A model generated the notes under the pieces. It made no database searches and was not told the DNA's origin. It saw nothing but the letters and a program-made list of their open reading frames with translations. 64,000 nucleotides of DNA from Phoronis australis (lineage: Eukaryota > Phoronida > Phoronidae), in assembly GCA_002633005.1 (NCBI GenBank), contig NMRA01000301.1, positions 398,259 to 462,258 on the forward strand, written 5' to 3'. Shown here piece by piece: positions 24,090 to 35,079 of the stretch; the stretch's first letter is position 1, and each line of letters starts with the position of its first letter. The position numbers and the translations under genes were made by a program.

Positions 24090-25500
24090 TGTTAAGATTT
24101 AGCAAGAAGAGGCAAAAAGCAGCTTTCGAGTTGTAATTGAAATGAATGAGGCATGTATACCTTACACAAAAGGATAACCGTATATGATTTATCAGTTGTA
24201 GACAAAAGTTGAATTTCTAAAGATTTTGCAGTTGAAGATACAACCAATTTTATTTTAGGAAGGGATTTAAAAGTTTTGTTTTGTAGAAAATACCAAAATT
24301 TTTACATCACGCAGATGAAGAGTCTTTCTTTAAGCGTGATGGCTTTTCGGTAACCGCTGCTCTCTTCTCTGATATCGTCTCCTACCAATGATAAATATGG
24401 TCAAGTTGCCGTTCTTTAATATTGTTGAAACTCTTCCAGTGAAACTGAATCTCCTGCACGTGGCAATAATATTCCCCAGAAACGTTTCGTCTTTGAAAGG
24501 TTTTGTGTTCTGAAAAAGGTCCAGGTCTCTTTCGCTTTCTTTTCGTGATTGAATGCACCTCATCATCGCCGTATGAAGACGTAAGCCTACCACCCGGCCG
24601 TCGCACGACAAAACTGACGACAGCTAGAAGTGCTCAAAAACGAGAGTATCATATCAGGCATGGAACTAACGCAGTGACATAAAAAATAGTGCAATTTAAA
24701 GAAAGTAGTTTTTTCAAATGTATGATGATATGTTATATTAGCATCAGTAATTCAGTAGATGTAAAGTTCAATAATAATTATAAAAATTAATTTCTGCAAG
24801 GCACTACTCCATCACGCCTTCTGCTCTTTCGATATGAACGAAATTCACCTAGAAAACGGCGCAGAAAGAGGCGTCTCCGTCCCCCTCTTAGTATAAACCC
24901 ACCTTTATGAAGGTAGTGTGATCACGTGCTTCACTTGTAATACATGGCGATATCTTGCCTGTTCTTGCAGAACGCACGCTTGTGCTTTGAAGACGCAAAA
25001 AACTCGCGAGAACGCATGATGACGCAAGTTTTCAAGAAATATCGCCTTGCATTACAAACAAAGCACGTTATTACACTAGCTCTTCTTACGAATGTCTTAA
25101 CTGCACGGAGAGCCCAGCTTAGTAGTTTTGCGTCATCCCTACAGTTTGTATCAACACAAGATCGCACCTTCCCCTAGTTGTTTTTGGCAATTGACAATTT
25201 TCAGCCTACCCCAGCTAGATGATCCATCCACCTAACTAGGCGACTTGATTGACTGCATGATTGAGTATTGAGTTACGACCCGGACTTAACATCTTGAAAG
25301 AAATTAACATACAATTTGCATAGAACGTTTCAAATATTAAGTATTAAAATTGTTGATGAATCAATGACCTGTAGGGTAGGGCTGATGACGCGCAAGTTTG
25401 AATGAGGTCCAATGCAGCTGACAGCCGCTGGCGAGCACGACATAAAAGTGCTTAAAACCAACATTTTTGATACATTTAATTCCAGTAACTCAGCGTCAGA
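24090..25500. other. Gene-free stretch with one weak open region
   Basis: No gene supported. Overlapping minus-strand frames at 24330-24611 are basic and unassigned. A short phrase near 24905-24955 (CGTGCTTCACTTGTAATACATGG, quoted only in outline) has a diverged match near 59075-59105, suggesting an unnamed dispersed repeat. Confidence 0.35.
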
Positions 25501-25506
25501 ATAATA

Positions 25507-25561
25507 AACACACACAAACACACACACACGCACGCACACACACACGCACACACACACACAA
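25507..25561. repeat. CA/CG microsatellite
   Basis: A (CA)n run is interspersed with CG units. It creates a spurious Cys/Val-rich minus-strand frame at 25330-25566. Confidence 0.95.
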
Positions 25562-25739
25562 TGCACTCACTGAATGGCCACTTAGTTGACATAAGATTTA
25601 ATCATCTATCTCCAAATCTATCAGGCTGTCCATTCTTTCCAAAATATGTTTCTCAGTGGTATAACACTGTTTTAAAATATTCACAAAAGCAGACATAGAA
25701 AGTAAAGCGCCCCTCCAATCTTTGAAAGTGATGTTTTCC

Positions 25740-26060
25740 TAGAATCAAAGCCATCGGACCTCCGCCGCGCCGTCAGCTCCGCCGGCGTCTTGGCACGACC
25801 CGCCCGCCAAGCCGGTTGCGCGGCTCGAGGCTAGACCACTCCTCCAGGTCGGACTGGGCGTATCAGGCCGGCGGCCAAGCCGGCTGCGCGGTAAAGGACC
25901 GACGACCCCTCAGACTCAGTCGGGCGGGCCGTGCCAGTTAAAGCTGCCGGCCAAGCCGGCTGCCCAGCAGCGGTCTGACGGTCGCCGGCTGCGCGGCAGG
26001 GGTCCGACGACCCCCCAGACTCAGTCGAGCGGGCCCTTGCTGTTGCCAACGGCAACTATG
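25740..26060. repeat. GC-rich repeat island
   Basis: An abrupt GC-rich block in AT-rich surroundings. The phrases GCCAAGCCGGCTGCGCGG, GGTCCGACGACCCC and CAGACTCAGTCG recur two to four times in roughly the same order. It behaves like a diverged tandem or the 5' region of a transposon. Overlapping minus-strand frames are open because of the composition. Confidence 0.55.
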
Positions 26061-26544
26061 AGGAGTATCAGCCGAGTTGCCAAACCTCGTTGTTGATGGC
26101 CTTCAGCTTCACACTAAGGTCTTGTGACATAGTAGGCTAAACGCAAAACACGATTCTAGTCGACGTCAGAATGCCGGACTTGGAAACAATGCGGGACATT
26201 GTAATACGCTGTCTAGAGACGTTACGGGGTAAGAGCCCGAAGCAGAAAGAAACAGTTGTCATTCTTCATGTTTAGGGACTTGACACTCCTGGTATGGCTG
26301 ATGAGACAGGGATCGGGAATGCGGCCCAAAGTTCAGGAGCGATGGGGTTACCGCAAATGTTCCTGTTCGCAAAATCAACCGTGCACCGCAAAACGAGGCC
26401 GGCAGGCTCCGTCTATGTGCCAAAAACTGATAACCAGACCACCTTTCAACTCAGTTGGGGGAGGGCGACAATATGTGCCGGTGTCCACTGCTGCGACATT
26501 GCCGTCTATCGTACCAATTCACGCCCAATGCGTGCACATACAAT

Positions 26545-26573
26545 CGCACGCACGCACGCACGCACGCACGCAC
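26545..26573. repeat. (CACG)n microsatellite
   Basis: About seven uninterrupted CACG tetramers. Confidence 0.95.
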
Positions 26574-26739
26574 AGAGTGTTTAACTACCTAACAGGAGCT
26601 TTTCACCATATCAAGTCAAAATATCGCACCGCAAAATGAACCTAAATTCCATCATGGATCGATGAGCGATATTTATTCGATTTTGTAAAGCCTAGCTGGT
26701 TTAGAGACAATAATATAAGGCCAAACAATGCCTGTTATG

Positions 26740-26865
26740 CCACGCTGACCCGGTGTCTCGGGGCCAGTGGATTTGCGGCCGGGCCTGTAACTTTTAAAAG
26801 TTAACTTGGCACCCGGGCCAGTAAATTTTCAGACTAACTGGCCCGGCGGGCCAGCACATTTATTT
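26740..26865. repeat. GC-rich inverted repeat block
   Basis: The phrases GGGGCCAGTGGATTTGCGG, ACCCGGGCCAGTAAATTTT and ACTGGCCCGGCGGGCCAGCA are partly repeated and partly self-complementary around GGCCAGT/ACTGGCC. This is probably a small palindromic element or a diverged tandem. Confidence 0.45.
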
Positions 26866-27750
26866 GCTGAAGTTCGAATGCTGTGCGTGAACTCAGTCGG
26901 AATCTTGCTTAACTTCTCAAGATAGCGTATGCGTGAATTTGGAATGACGAGGAAACTTTTTAAGTTCACTCAACTATTTACGTTCACGTTTATAAAAAAT
27001 TGCACTGCACTAAATCAAATTACATGTTAAACCAATCTTTTTTCAACTATTGGCAATCTTATTCATCAAACAATAATTCATTTAACCATATACATATTCC
27101 TCAGATTCTTTGACACATATTAGGGTAAAGGAGAAAATGGGTGATCATGAGGCCAAATTACAAAAAAAAAAAATCTTTACACTGAAGAAAAAAGTTCACC
27201 TGATTGCTCAAATGAATTCCAAGTAAACGCATACACAATCAAATTAAGCAGGATTCCAAGTTCACGCAAAGCACCAACACTTGGTCGAAGTAACCGCTGG
27301 CAGGGTTTAATTTTTGGCAATAGCACAATGGTCACAAATGCAATGCCAATGAACTTCAAGAAAGATGACAAAACAGGAGCGCCCACACATAAATGCTGAA
27401 ATTCTTTTCGATGCTCTTAAAAGTTGTTTCACCAAAAGATTAAGGCTTATGTATAAAAAGATGAATCAGCAACTCGATCAGTATTGAAAAATATAAAAAC
27501 GGGTACCATCCTTACAGCAAATTATGGCGGAAAACCAAGAACCATTCCAGCAGAACCCTCGCGCACTAGGTCGTACCGGCAGGGCTTCCATATTTTTATC
27601 ACATAGTTTCAGATTTTATAGTCATCCAAGCATGATTTTATATTGATGAACAACATTGGTTAACGCTTGCTTTCATTATTTAATTTACACATAACGAGTT
27701 CGCCTTGAAGTTACATTGAAGAAAATTTACCCGCTAGTAAAAAGTCATAG
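26866..27750. other. Gene-free stretch
   Basis: Nothing recognised beyond A/T homopolymers near 27164-27172. Confidence 0.4.
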
Positions 27751-27754
27751 TCGA

Positions 27755-28075
27755 CTTCTGGGCCCGGAATGTAATCTCTTTTATTCGAAATAGAATATAA
27801 TTTTACTTTTGTATATACGTGTCTAGTATTCTATTTTCGTGGATAACTGTGTATTCCTATTTTGCACTTGATGACCCCCACCATTAAAGCCATAAATTTC
27901 GAGTCTGAACTTGACATCTTCAGTTGACTTTTTACTGAGTTTGTAACTTGACATCTTCAGTTGACTTTTCACTGAGTTTGTAACTTGACATCTTCAGTTG
28001 ACTTTTTACTGAGTTTGTAACTTGAATATAAGGGTCATCAAGTGCGAAAGTGCCGTGAGTGCCCTAAAGTCGTGA
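27755..28075. mobile_element. GGGCCCGG-ended small element with 37-bp triplication
   Basis: The segment starts at GGGCCCGGAATGTAATCTC, resembling the end of the MITE at 54590-54992, and shares interior phrases with it: CATTAAAGCCATAA, TTTCGAGT and AAGGGTCATCAAGTGCGAA. Inside, a 37-bp unit ACTTGACATCTTCAGTTGAC... is repeated three times exactly in register (27909, 27946, 27983). The right terminus is not clear. Confidence 0.55.
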
Positions 28076-29700
28076 ACGATCTTATTTCCGCTTCTGCGCG
28101 GTCCCGCGAGATCTAGCGTTGAAGTTACCAGCGTTCGTCTGCTCGAGAACGTCAAACGAATACCCGGACGTGTTGATATTCACAATATGAAAATAAACAG
28201 TGAGTGGGAGGCTTCTTTTTAAAATGTATCTCAAAACAGCATATTTCACTAATCCACTTTTGTGCATTTTGAGAATATATATTTTCGAAACTAAAAATCG
28301 TTCAGATTTGCTGTAACACGCAATCCAGGGGTAGCTTGAACAATGTATCAAAATGTCCCAGGATCGATCAAGTTTTGTAAGGCTAAATCAATAAAATACA
28401 GAGAGATAATTGCTGCTGGGTTCTTAGCATTTTACGTAAACAACCTCATTAAAAACGTCTGTGCACATTTAAGTTGGGTGCAAAACACAAAACAATTTAT
28501 TTCAATTGAAACTGAACTAAAAAACAATGCAGTGCGTTTTGACGTCGTCTAGAGTAACTGTAAGCAGTTGATTTGTGTGGTCTTACTTTGTGCATTTCCC
28601 TCTAAACGAAACGGTCACGCCTTTACGGCCTCATTCAAATTGGCTGGCGATATCAGCGACCGTTTCAAAACTCTGCCTACGGAGACAAGCAAAGGTTAAG
28701 ATTGACAAAAGACGTACATTTGTGAAAGCTGATATATGTCCACGACATCACATGAGCAGTTGCTAACGTACATTGGGTAGTATGAGAATCAGCTGCTTTT
28801 TATGCTTATATTCACGACTTTAGGTCACCGGTGTCCATGAAGTGGTTTGCATAAATGTATTCAAGTCCAAAATGATAAATAATTATCTAAGATTGCATTA
28901 AAGGAGAACAAAAATGCCAACCTTAGTTTCGAGTTAAATTTCTAGTAAAAAGATTAGAACCTTGGCCCAGTTTTTAAGCAAAAGCCTTCGTCCCAAATAA
29001 TCAAGATACTTAGTGGAAGATATCATTTTTGATTGCCTATGACCCGGCAAGGACCCGTAATGCCACGCTACACTTTATGACATACTACATTACGCATTAC
29101 TGACAATATTAAAACTCCAAAATCGTTTTCAAACATGTGCACTCTTAAAATAACGCCCACTGGAAAGTTATTAAGTTGTCCTTGTTCAAGGTTTCACTTC
29201 GATCCACTGATTTGCCAACCATCACGGAAAACTGCTAGTGCACAGGTAAAACCGAATTTCTCAGTGGCACAAAATATTTAAAACGATGGCAAAGGAAAAG
29301 AGAGTCGTTTCATACATGCACATGTATTTTCTTGGCACAACGAATAACACTTCATAACACATGGCATCAATAAGACTTAACATGCAATAGGGAACTACAA
29401 ATCCAATCTGAAATTTAACGTTAAATACCAGTTTCAACGTAAGTTCAAGTGCTTTTAACAAGGCATCCCTGCACATTAAAATATTCCTGTGACATGGTCC
29501 CACATTCCTGAACATAGCAGATATAGTTTAATCTAAAAAAATTAACAGCTTCTAGTTTCAAATGAGCTGTTCAAAAATCAATGAATGAAGGAAAATAAAA
29601 TAAATTAACTATATAACAGAAAACCCTATCATCAACAATGATTTAATTGGTAAAAGTACATAACATAGAAGCAGGGAGTGTGGCCAAATAGGACAAGTGA
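28076..29700. other. Gene-free stretch
   Basis: No supported gene or repeat. Confidence 0.4.
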
Positions 29701-29701
29701 A

Positions 29702-29945
29702 CCTTTTATTCAAAGGAGAATGCCACCCGATTTAATTGGTCTTTTTACCGTCTTAATCGGTCTATATCCACATCACCTCGTACACGGTCGATCTTGCCGT
29801 CCGTTATCAGCTTCACAGAAACACATATGTCAAATCTCATCAAGATCCTGTGAGGGATTTAGGAGATGCACGCCGGACACCGTACGCCCAGACTGATAAA
29901 ACGGCAATATGCACTCACATATAAATATGTGGGCGCGTAAAAACC
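29702..29945. mobile_element. Mosaic of TTAA-element end and array-family end
   Basis: Bases 29702-29800 start AGGAGAATGCCACCC and follow the right-end sequence of the TTAA element (22279 downward on the minus strand) through CGTCTTAATCGGTCTATATC. Bases 29801-29945 instead match the end of the CTCF-motif array family: ATCAAGATCCTG, TTTAGGAGAT, CGCCGGACACCG and the CACATATAAATATGTGGG palindrome. The base before AGGAG is not a clean TTAA (TTCAA). Confidence 0.5.
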
Positions 29946-30589
29946 AATGCTATGTTAAAAGAGAATCTTGTGAGAATAAAATTTTCACTAACAATTTGCG
30001 TTACATACTGTTATGTCGAGTTTCTGACTAAAAGGAAACAGAATCGGAACCTATAAGCAATAGAAAGACAGAACTTTCAATACACACTGGTCTAGTTAAA
30101 TATTTTCCACCGCAGATTTCATGAATTCTTAATAAAGGAGTAACCCAGGATAACCATTGACACCAATTTAAAAAAGAGAGTTCACAATGAATTTGCAAGA
30201 TTACACCCCAACTGCAATCTGGTTTAAGTGAACAATTAGGTTGGAAATTACTTCGCAACCTTCATTCTAAAACTACAGCAACTACTATTTCTTACATCAA
30301 TTTTGGCCACAATAGAATCAAGAAAACGGACAATTGCCGCACAAATTAAAAAGTTCACATCAACTTGAAGTTTTGTCTGTTCATTAGACATCATCAGGAT
30401 ACAAGAGCAACGCAGAGCGTTGAAATGCGCCCACGAATGCATGGCAAATGGTGTGCTTTTAGGGTTATTTATTTGTATCATAAAATGGCCAAACGCACAA
30501 TCCATCCAAAAACGGACATGACATATTTCATCAAATCTGTCAAGGAACTTCAGAGAAACAAAGGAAAGCAGAACAATATGTAATTGCCA

Positions 30590-32070
30590 CTTGTGGGCAC
30601 AGCGTCCGTTCGATCCCCCAGACAGTCATCGTCTGCTATCTCCACATTAATTCACTTACTAAATTTAATAAAGATCCTGCAGAGTGTTTTAGAGATACAG
30701 TTATGAGTGAAAAACAAAACAAAACTACCACTAGGAGGCGCCACAGTAGTCAGTCGCCATCATCAAACGTCCTCTTCACAAAAACAGGATGATAGCGCCA
30801 TCTCACCAATAGATGCCTATATTCAAAATTTTATGAAAAATCTGTTGAGGACCTTTGAAGATACAGACTGGTAAACATAAAAAAATAAAATTGCCACTAG
30901 GGGGCACGCCAAAACTCAGATCTGTCTGAAAGTCGTCGTCAATATCATATAGATACACTTGCTAAATTAAGTAAAGATCCTGCAAACGGTTTAGGAGATA
31001 CAGCGATGAGCGCAAAAAAAACTGCCACTAGGAGGCGCCACAGTAGTCGAACTCGTCGGAAAATCATCGTCAGCCATCCACTTCATAGACTCTATTCACG
31101 CGGCAGACATCAAAATCCAAAGCGAGGCTCACTGCGATAAACAAAGCGAAAGTAGACATTGCGNGCGCCTCCTGTCGGCGTGAATAGGGTCTATAGTAAA
31201 AACATACATGCCAATTTTCAGAATTATCCTGAAAGCGGTTTGGTTGATAGACGAGTGGACGCCAAAAATATACTCGAAAACAGCAAAAGTGGCCATTAGG
31301 TGGCGCAAACTAGATCGAATCCATCTTTAAACGATGAGATAGCATCATCTCGTTAACAGATGCCTGTATGCCAAATTTTATGAAAATACATTTAGGACCT
31401 TTGAACATACAGAGGTAAACATAAGAAAATGAAATTGCCACTAGGTGGCACACCAGCAGTCAGATCCGTCCGAAAAGTGTTGTCGTCCATTGTCAACATC
31501 ATATAAATACACTTATTAAATTTAGTAAAGATCCTTTGAACAGTTTAGAAGATACAGACATAGGCGCAAATAAAAACAAAACTGCCGCTAGGAGGCGTCA
31601 CAGCAGTCGAAATCATCGGAAAGTCATCGTCAGCCATCCACTTCAGTCAGAACATATGTGCCAATTTTCACAATCATCCTTTGAGAGGTTTGCTTGATAG
31701 GGCGGTAGATGCAAAAAACAGACTCGAAAACAGTAAAAATGGCCACTAGGTGGCGCAAACTATGTTGAGTCCATCCGAAAACGGTATGACAGCGTCATCT
31801 CACTAATAGGTGCCAATATACCAAATTTTATGAAAATCCGTTCAGGACTTTTGAAGATACAGAGGTAAACGTAAAAAAACTAAAATTGCCACTAGGGGAC
31901 ACAACGGTAGTCGGATCCATCCGAAAGTTCGCTCATACCATCCCATCCACGGAAGGAACACATGCAAAATTTCATGAAGATAGGTAGAGTCGTTTTAGAG
32001 ATAGAGCAGTGGACGCTGGACGGAAAAACGGAGATGATGGCACAATGTGTCCACATATAAATATGTGGGC
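30590..32070 (+). repeat. Array 1: tandem about 150-bp monomers with CTCF-like motif
   Basis: Each monomer starts with GCCACTAGGNGGC and runs through AATTTCATGAAAATCC, GGACTTTTGAAGATACAG and an A-rich end. Motif starts are 30590 (degenerate), 30728, 30894, 31025, 31293, 31438, 31585, 31743 and 31889. Three monomer types alternate: A (CCACTAGGAGGCGCC), B (GGCCACTAGGTGGCGC) and C (CCACTAGGGGGCAC). Their spacing of about 158, 146 and 143 bp gives a higher-order period near 450 bp. One B unit is missing after 30728. The interval at 31025-31293 is long because a small TIR element sits in it. The array ends at GTCCACATATAAATATGTGG. Confidence 0.8.
31084..31195. mobile_element. Small TIR element inside array 1 (contains an N)
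   Basis: Inverted ends ATAGACTCTATTCACGC and GCGTGAATAGGGTCTAT enclose about 110 bp absent from the equivalent place in array 2 (near 35285). Removing it returns the A-to-B motif spacing to about 156 bp. One ambiguous base is at 31164. A TA duplication is possible but ambiguous. Confidence 0.65.
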
Positions 32071-32305
32071 CATAACAATCAGACATCAAGTGTCCACATA
32101 CGAGTCAGGTTACATCCATGAAGTGAAATTAGTGCAACAACAATGGCAGGAAATAGTAAATAGGTCATCACCATAGCTGTAAGGTCAGTGAGCTCTCCAT
32201 GTGAGTTGACACTTGATGACTGATTGGTTGTATCCTGATGATGTCCAATGAATAGATGAAATGTCAAATTAATATGAACTTTTTCATTTGTGCGACAATT
32301 GTCTG

Positions 32306-32311
32306 TTTATT
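32306..32311 (-). promoter_or_regulatory. Polyadenylation signal of transporter 2, within element end
   Basis: TTTATT on the plus strand reads AATAAA on the gene's strand, 12 bases after the stop codon. It spans the junction with the terminal inverted repeat of the element at 30321-32311. Confidence 0.5.
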
Positions 32312-32322
32312 AATAATACTAA

Positions 32323-33957
32323 TTATGTATATATAACCTCTGAACTATTTTCCCCAGTGAGCTCAGGGCTCCTGGTAGAAAATCTCTTCGCAAATATGTG
32401 TAGTCCCAGAAAGGAAATGAGCACCAGTACAGAGGAACTGAACAATATATATATCATACTCATCGGTCCATACGTTTTAAAAATTAAACCCGTGAGTGGG
32501 GTCATCGTCATACTTGAGACAGAGGACGCTCCCAATATGGAAGCTGATACTAAACCATCTACAGTTAAATACAAGTTAATGAATGAAAAACCAGCAGCAA
32601 AAAATGATCCCATTCCCAACCCGACCAAGCCAAACCCAACCCACGTGATGGCCTCATGTATGTGAATCAGAGCTAACAGTAACGTGAAGCCCAGACAGAC
32701 AATTGAAGAGTCAACATACATCATTTGTACAGGGGAGAGCAAGGTAGAAAGCGGAATCCCCACTAGGCGCCCGATGCCAAAAACTCCCCAAAATACAGAA
32801 GTTATTAGTGGCCCCTTGAATTTTTCCCACTTCAATCCTTCGACGACAAATGTTGCCAACAAATTACCAGTAGTCTGTTCAGTGCAGATGTAAAAGTAAT
32901 ACAAGAAACTAATGCAGACAATCATAACAGCTTTAAACAGCTTTGTCTGTTTCTTCCCTCCTTTCAGTTTACTTTTCTTTTGGCTAAGTTTTCTAATTTT
33001 CCATCCATCCAGTATGAATGCTATGAAACAGAGCAAAGACATAAGTAACGATATTGAGCCCACAGTCAAGATGCCATATTGAACGTGGGTTCGCAATTCA
33101 CTGGAGGTACTACCATTGCCAACAACAGTAATGTTAATGCTGTACACGGCAGTTGGTTTTGTTTCCATGGCAACGTTTCCTTTCAGTGAATCGTTGGAAT
33201 AATTCAGAGTATCAAGCACAATTGACGAATTCTGCAAATGAATGTTAGAGTTTTTAACGTCTTCGGATATAAACAGTTTGATTATAAGCGGTGAAAGTGT
33301 GGCGCCGACTGACCACATAAAGTGGATTCCTTGTATTACTGAGTTTTGATGGCGGTTACCATGCCACAGTTTTAAGATACTAACTTGACCAACACAATCT
33401 CCTCCTCCTTGGAAGGCTGCAGACAGTGTCATGAACACGCAAAATACGGCAAGTTCTCGTATCCAAACAGACATGGCAAGAAATGCCGACATCCCAACAG
33501 AAATTACGAAGAAGAAAAAGCCGTCTTCTAGCTTATTCACGAGAAATCCTGACAGAATTGTACCCGCAAGATATCCTACACTAACACAGGTAAATACGAC
33601 CACGATTGTTTTCGTGTCTGTGTAGAATACTTCATCCAAGTCTATCAAGGCTGGTCCTAAGCTTGCTGATGTGAGTCCCAGGCACAAAAACGAAGCATAA
33701 ATACTGACAGTGAAAAATATCTTCTTCCCAAATGATAATTCTTGAGTTTCCAAAACATTCTTTTTTCCACTTTCACCTTCATAAGACTCTCCCTCGACAA
33801 TAAAGCGGCCTCGCTCTTCAAAACCACTTTCATCAGTTTGGTTGTCAGTAAGAGACTGCAGTTGAACATGTTCTTGTGCAGTGCCATCAGGGGGAAGCCT
33901 TTTTGTCTGATGTAATTTATCCAGAGCAGATGGAGCTTCAAAACATCCACCTGTCAT
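32323..33957 (-). CDS. MFS transporter, MFSD4/NaGLT1-like (paralog 2)
   Basis: A complete 544-residue intronless frame encodes a 12-TM major facilitator protein, a probable plasma-membrane solute or sugar carrier by family resemblance only. Helix 1 (about 80-102) contains SASLGPALIDL. Helix 2 has VFTCVSVGYLAGTILSGFL. The large loop at 231-292 holds sequons at N243, N252, N255, N275 and N281. A basic central loop (318-341) precedes helix 7. The second half carries KGPLITSVFWGVFG, GLGMGSFFAAGF, VDGLVSASILG and TMTPLTGLIFKTYGP. These blocks match paralog 1 closely, so the two are ancient tandem duplicates about 15.5 kb apart. The acidic 75-residue N-terminus is not conserved between them. A strong acceptor, TTTTGTTTTCAG/GAAGC, lies 20 bases before the ATG, so the 5'UTR is spliced. 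The gene sits between two CTCF-motif arrays. Confidence 0.94.
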   Translation of the reverse strand: MTGGCFEAPSALDKLHQTKRLPPDGTAQEHVQLQSLTDNQTDESGFEERGRFIVEGESYEGESGKKNVLETQELSFGKKIFFTVSIYASFLCLGLTSASLGPALIDLDEVFYTDTKTIVVVFTCVSVGYLAGTILSGFLVNKLEDGFFFFVISVGMSAFLAMSVWIRELAVFCVFMTLSAAFQGGGDCVGQVSILKLWHGNRHQNSVIQGIHFMWSVGATLSPLIIKLFISEDVKNSNIHLQNSSIVLDTLNYSNDSLKGNVAMETKPTAVYSINITVVGNGSTSSELRTHVQYGILTVGSISLLMSLLCFIAFILDGWKIRKLSQKKSKLKGGKKQTKLFKAVMIVCISFLYYFYICTEQTTGNLLATFVVEGLKWEKFKGPLITSVFWGVFGIGRLVGIPLSTLLSPVQMMYVDSSIVCLGFTLLLALIHIHEAITWVGFGLVGLGMGSFFAAGFSFINLYLTVDGLVSASILGASSVSSMTMTPLTGLIFKTYGPMSMIYILFSSSVLVLISFLGLHIFAKRFSTRSPELTGENSSEVIYT

Positions 33958-34062
33958 TGTTTGATGAATTAGCTTCCTGAAAACAAAAACATTTCAAATT
34001 AAATGTGACATGAATGTTCACTTGGTATTGTACATTAGATATCAAGTGACACTTTAGTTACC
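33958..34062 (-). promoter_or_regulatory. Probable 5'UTR intron of transporter 2
   Basis: The acceptor TTTTTGTTTTCAG ends at 33977 with the exon starting at 33976. The nearest good donor, CAG/GTAACT at 34062/34061, would give an 85-bp intron. A more distant donor cannot be excluded. Confidence 0.45.
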
Positions 34063-34540
34063 TGAAGCTGCCGATAGGTAACTAATGCTCAGCCAAATTC
34101 ATCTCTTTATGACAAACATTTCAAAATGTTTGTCATAAAAAGATGAATATAAACTGTATAAATTTAATTTGAATGTTCAAAGTGCTCTCCACCGGTGGTA
34201 GTAATTGTAGATAATGCAACTACTGGAACACTGAGACATTATTAAACTAGTAACGTAGAGAAGAGTAACAACAAAAAGGGATTTTGATCCGCACTTTTTG
34301 AATGTTAAAATAACCTCCATCAACAGAAATTTGGAAATAACAAATGAAACCCAGTATGATCTGGCAAATGTTTGAGAGATGACACATGCTCGACGTAATA
34401 TGGCGGATTGAGTGCTCCATCATTGTCACCGCTGAAATATTTATCACATCATGGGTTTCAGTGTTGTGTTTCTGTTGGTAAAGGTTATTTAAGGTGGCTA
34501 AAAACAAAAATTAGTCTCATAAGACTCCTTACCATAATAA
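34063..34540. other. Upstream region of transporter 2
   Basis: The promoter is expected here, but I see no convincing TATA box or initiator. A short inverted repeat, GACAAACATTTCAAAATGTTTGTC, spans 34111-34134 (AAACATTT/AAATGTTT core). Confidence 0.3.
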
Positions 34541-34559
34541 CATTCAGTTCGCTTCACCA

Positions 34560-35060
34560 ACAAGAACATCAGAATCATGAACAACCCAAGAAAACGGACC
34601 AGAGTTACCAATGCGGATTCAAACATGTTGCATGTTTTAATTGCTTATGACTTTAGTTGCTGCCTCTATTGGCAACAACAAGTATTTACAAGAGCAACAC
34701 AGAGCATTGAAATGTGCCCACAATTGCACCACATACGGTATCCTGCTAGGGTTGTTTATTGGTACCATCAAGTGGCCAGTAGAGGGCATATATGTAGTAT
34801 GTTGTACTTTGCAAAATGGAAAGGCATGGTCATTGTCTCCTCAATAGGCTAGGGGCAACATGTGAGTGATCTTCATAATACAAGCACATCCTATACATCA
34901 GTTGCTTAAAGCACCACAGGAACATAGAATTAAACACAAATTTACCAACACACGAGATTAGCACAGCATTAGAATGCCAGAAACAAATTTCTACTTGGAA
35001 CTTTTCCTTCATAGTCACAAAGTAATACAAAGTATACACCTGAAGACCTATGAAAATACA
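34560..35060. mobile_element. Left part of the array-2 element
   Basis: Diverged copies of the TIR-family head are seen (AGAAAACGGACCAGAG near 34590). They are followed by TTTACAAGAGCAACACAGAG and TTGAAATGTGCCCAC (34687-34722), which match 30398-30440 of the array-1 element. A CTCF-like site GGCCAGTAGAGGGCA lies at 34774-34788. The rest is unassigned. Confidence 0.5.
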
Positions 35061-35079
35061 GAGGTCAATGTAAAATACT

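Larger units (their letters stand above)
30321..32311. mobile_element. TIR element carrying CTCF-motif array 1
   Basis: The left end AGAAAACGGACAATTGCCGC at 30321 and the right end near 32295-32311 (reverse complement AAACAGACAATTGTCGCAC) begin long inverted repeats that continue through AAGTTCA and ACATCATCAGGATACA, roughly 90 bp on each side. The same TIR family forms a 233-bp MITE at 46526-46758. No transposase frame is seen. The interior is the tandem array described separately. The right end lies 12 bases from the stop codon of transporter 2. Confidence 0.6.

Noticed and set aside
24330-24611. Overlapping basic frames as a host exon
   Set aside because: Two frames are equally open, no clear splice sites flank them and no domain is recognised.
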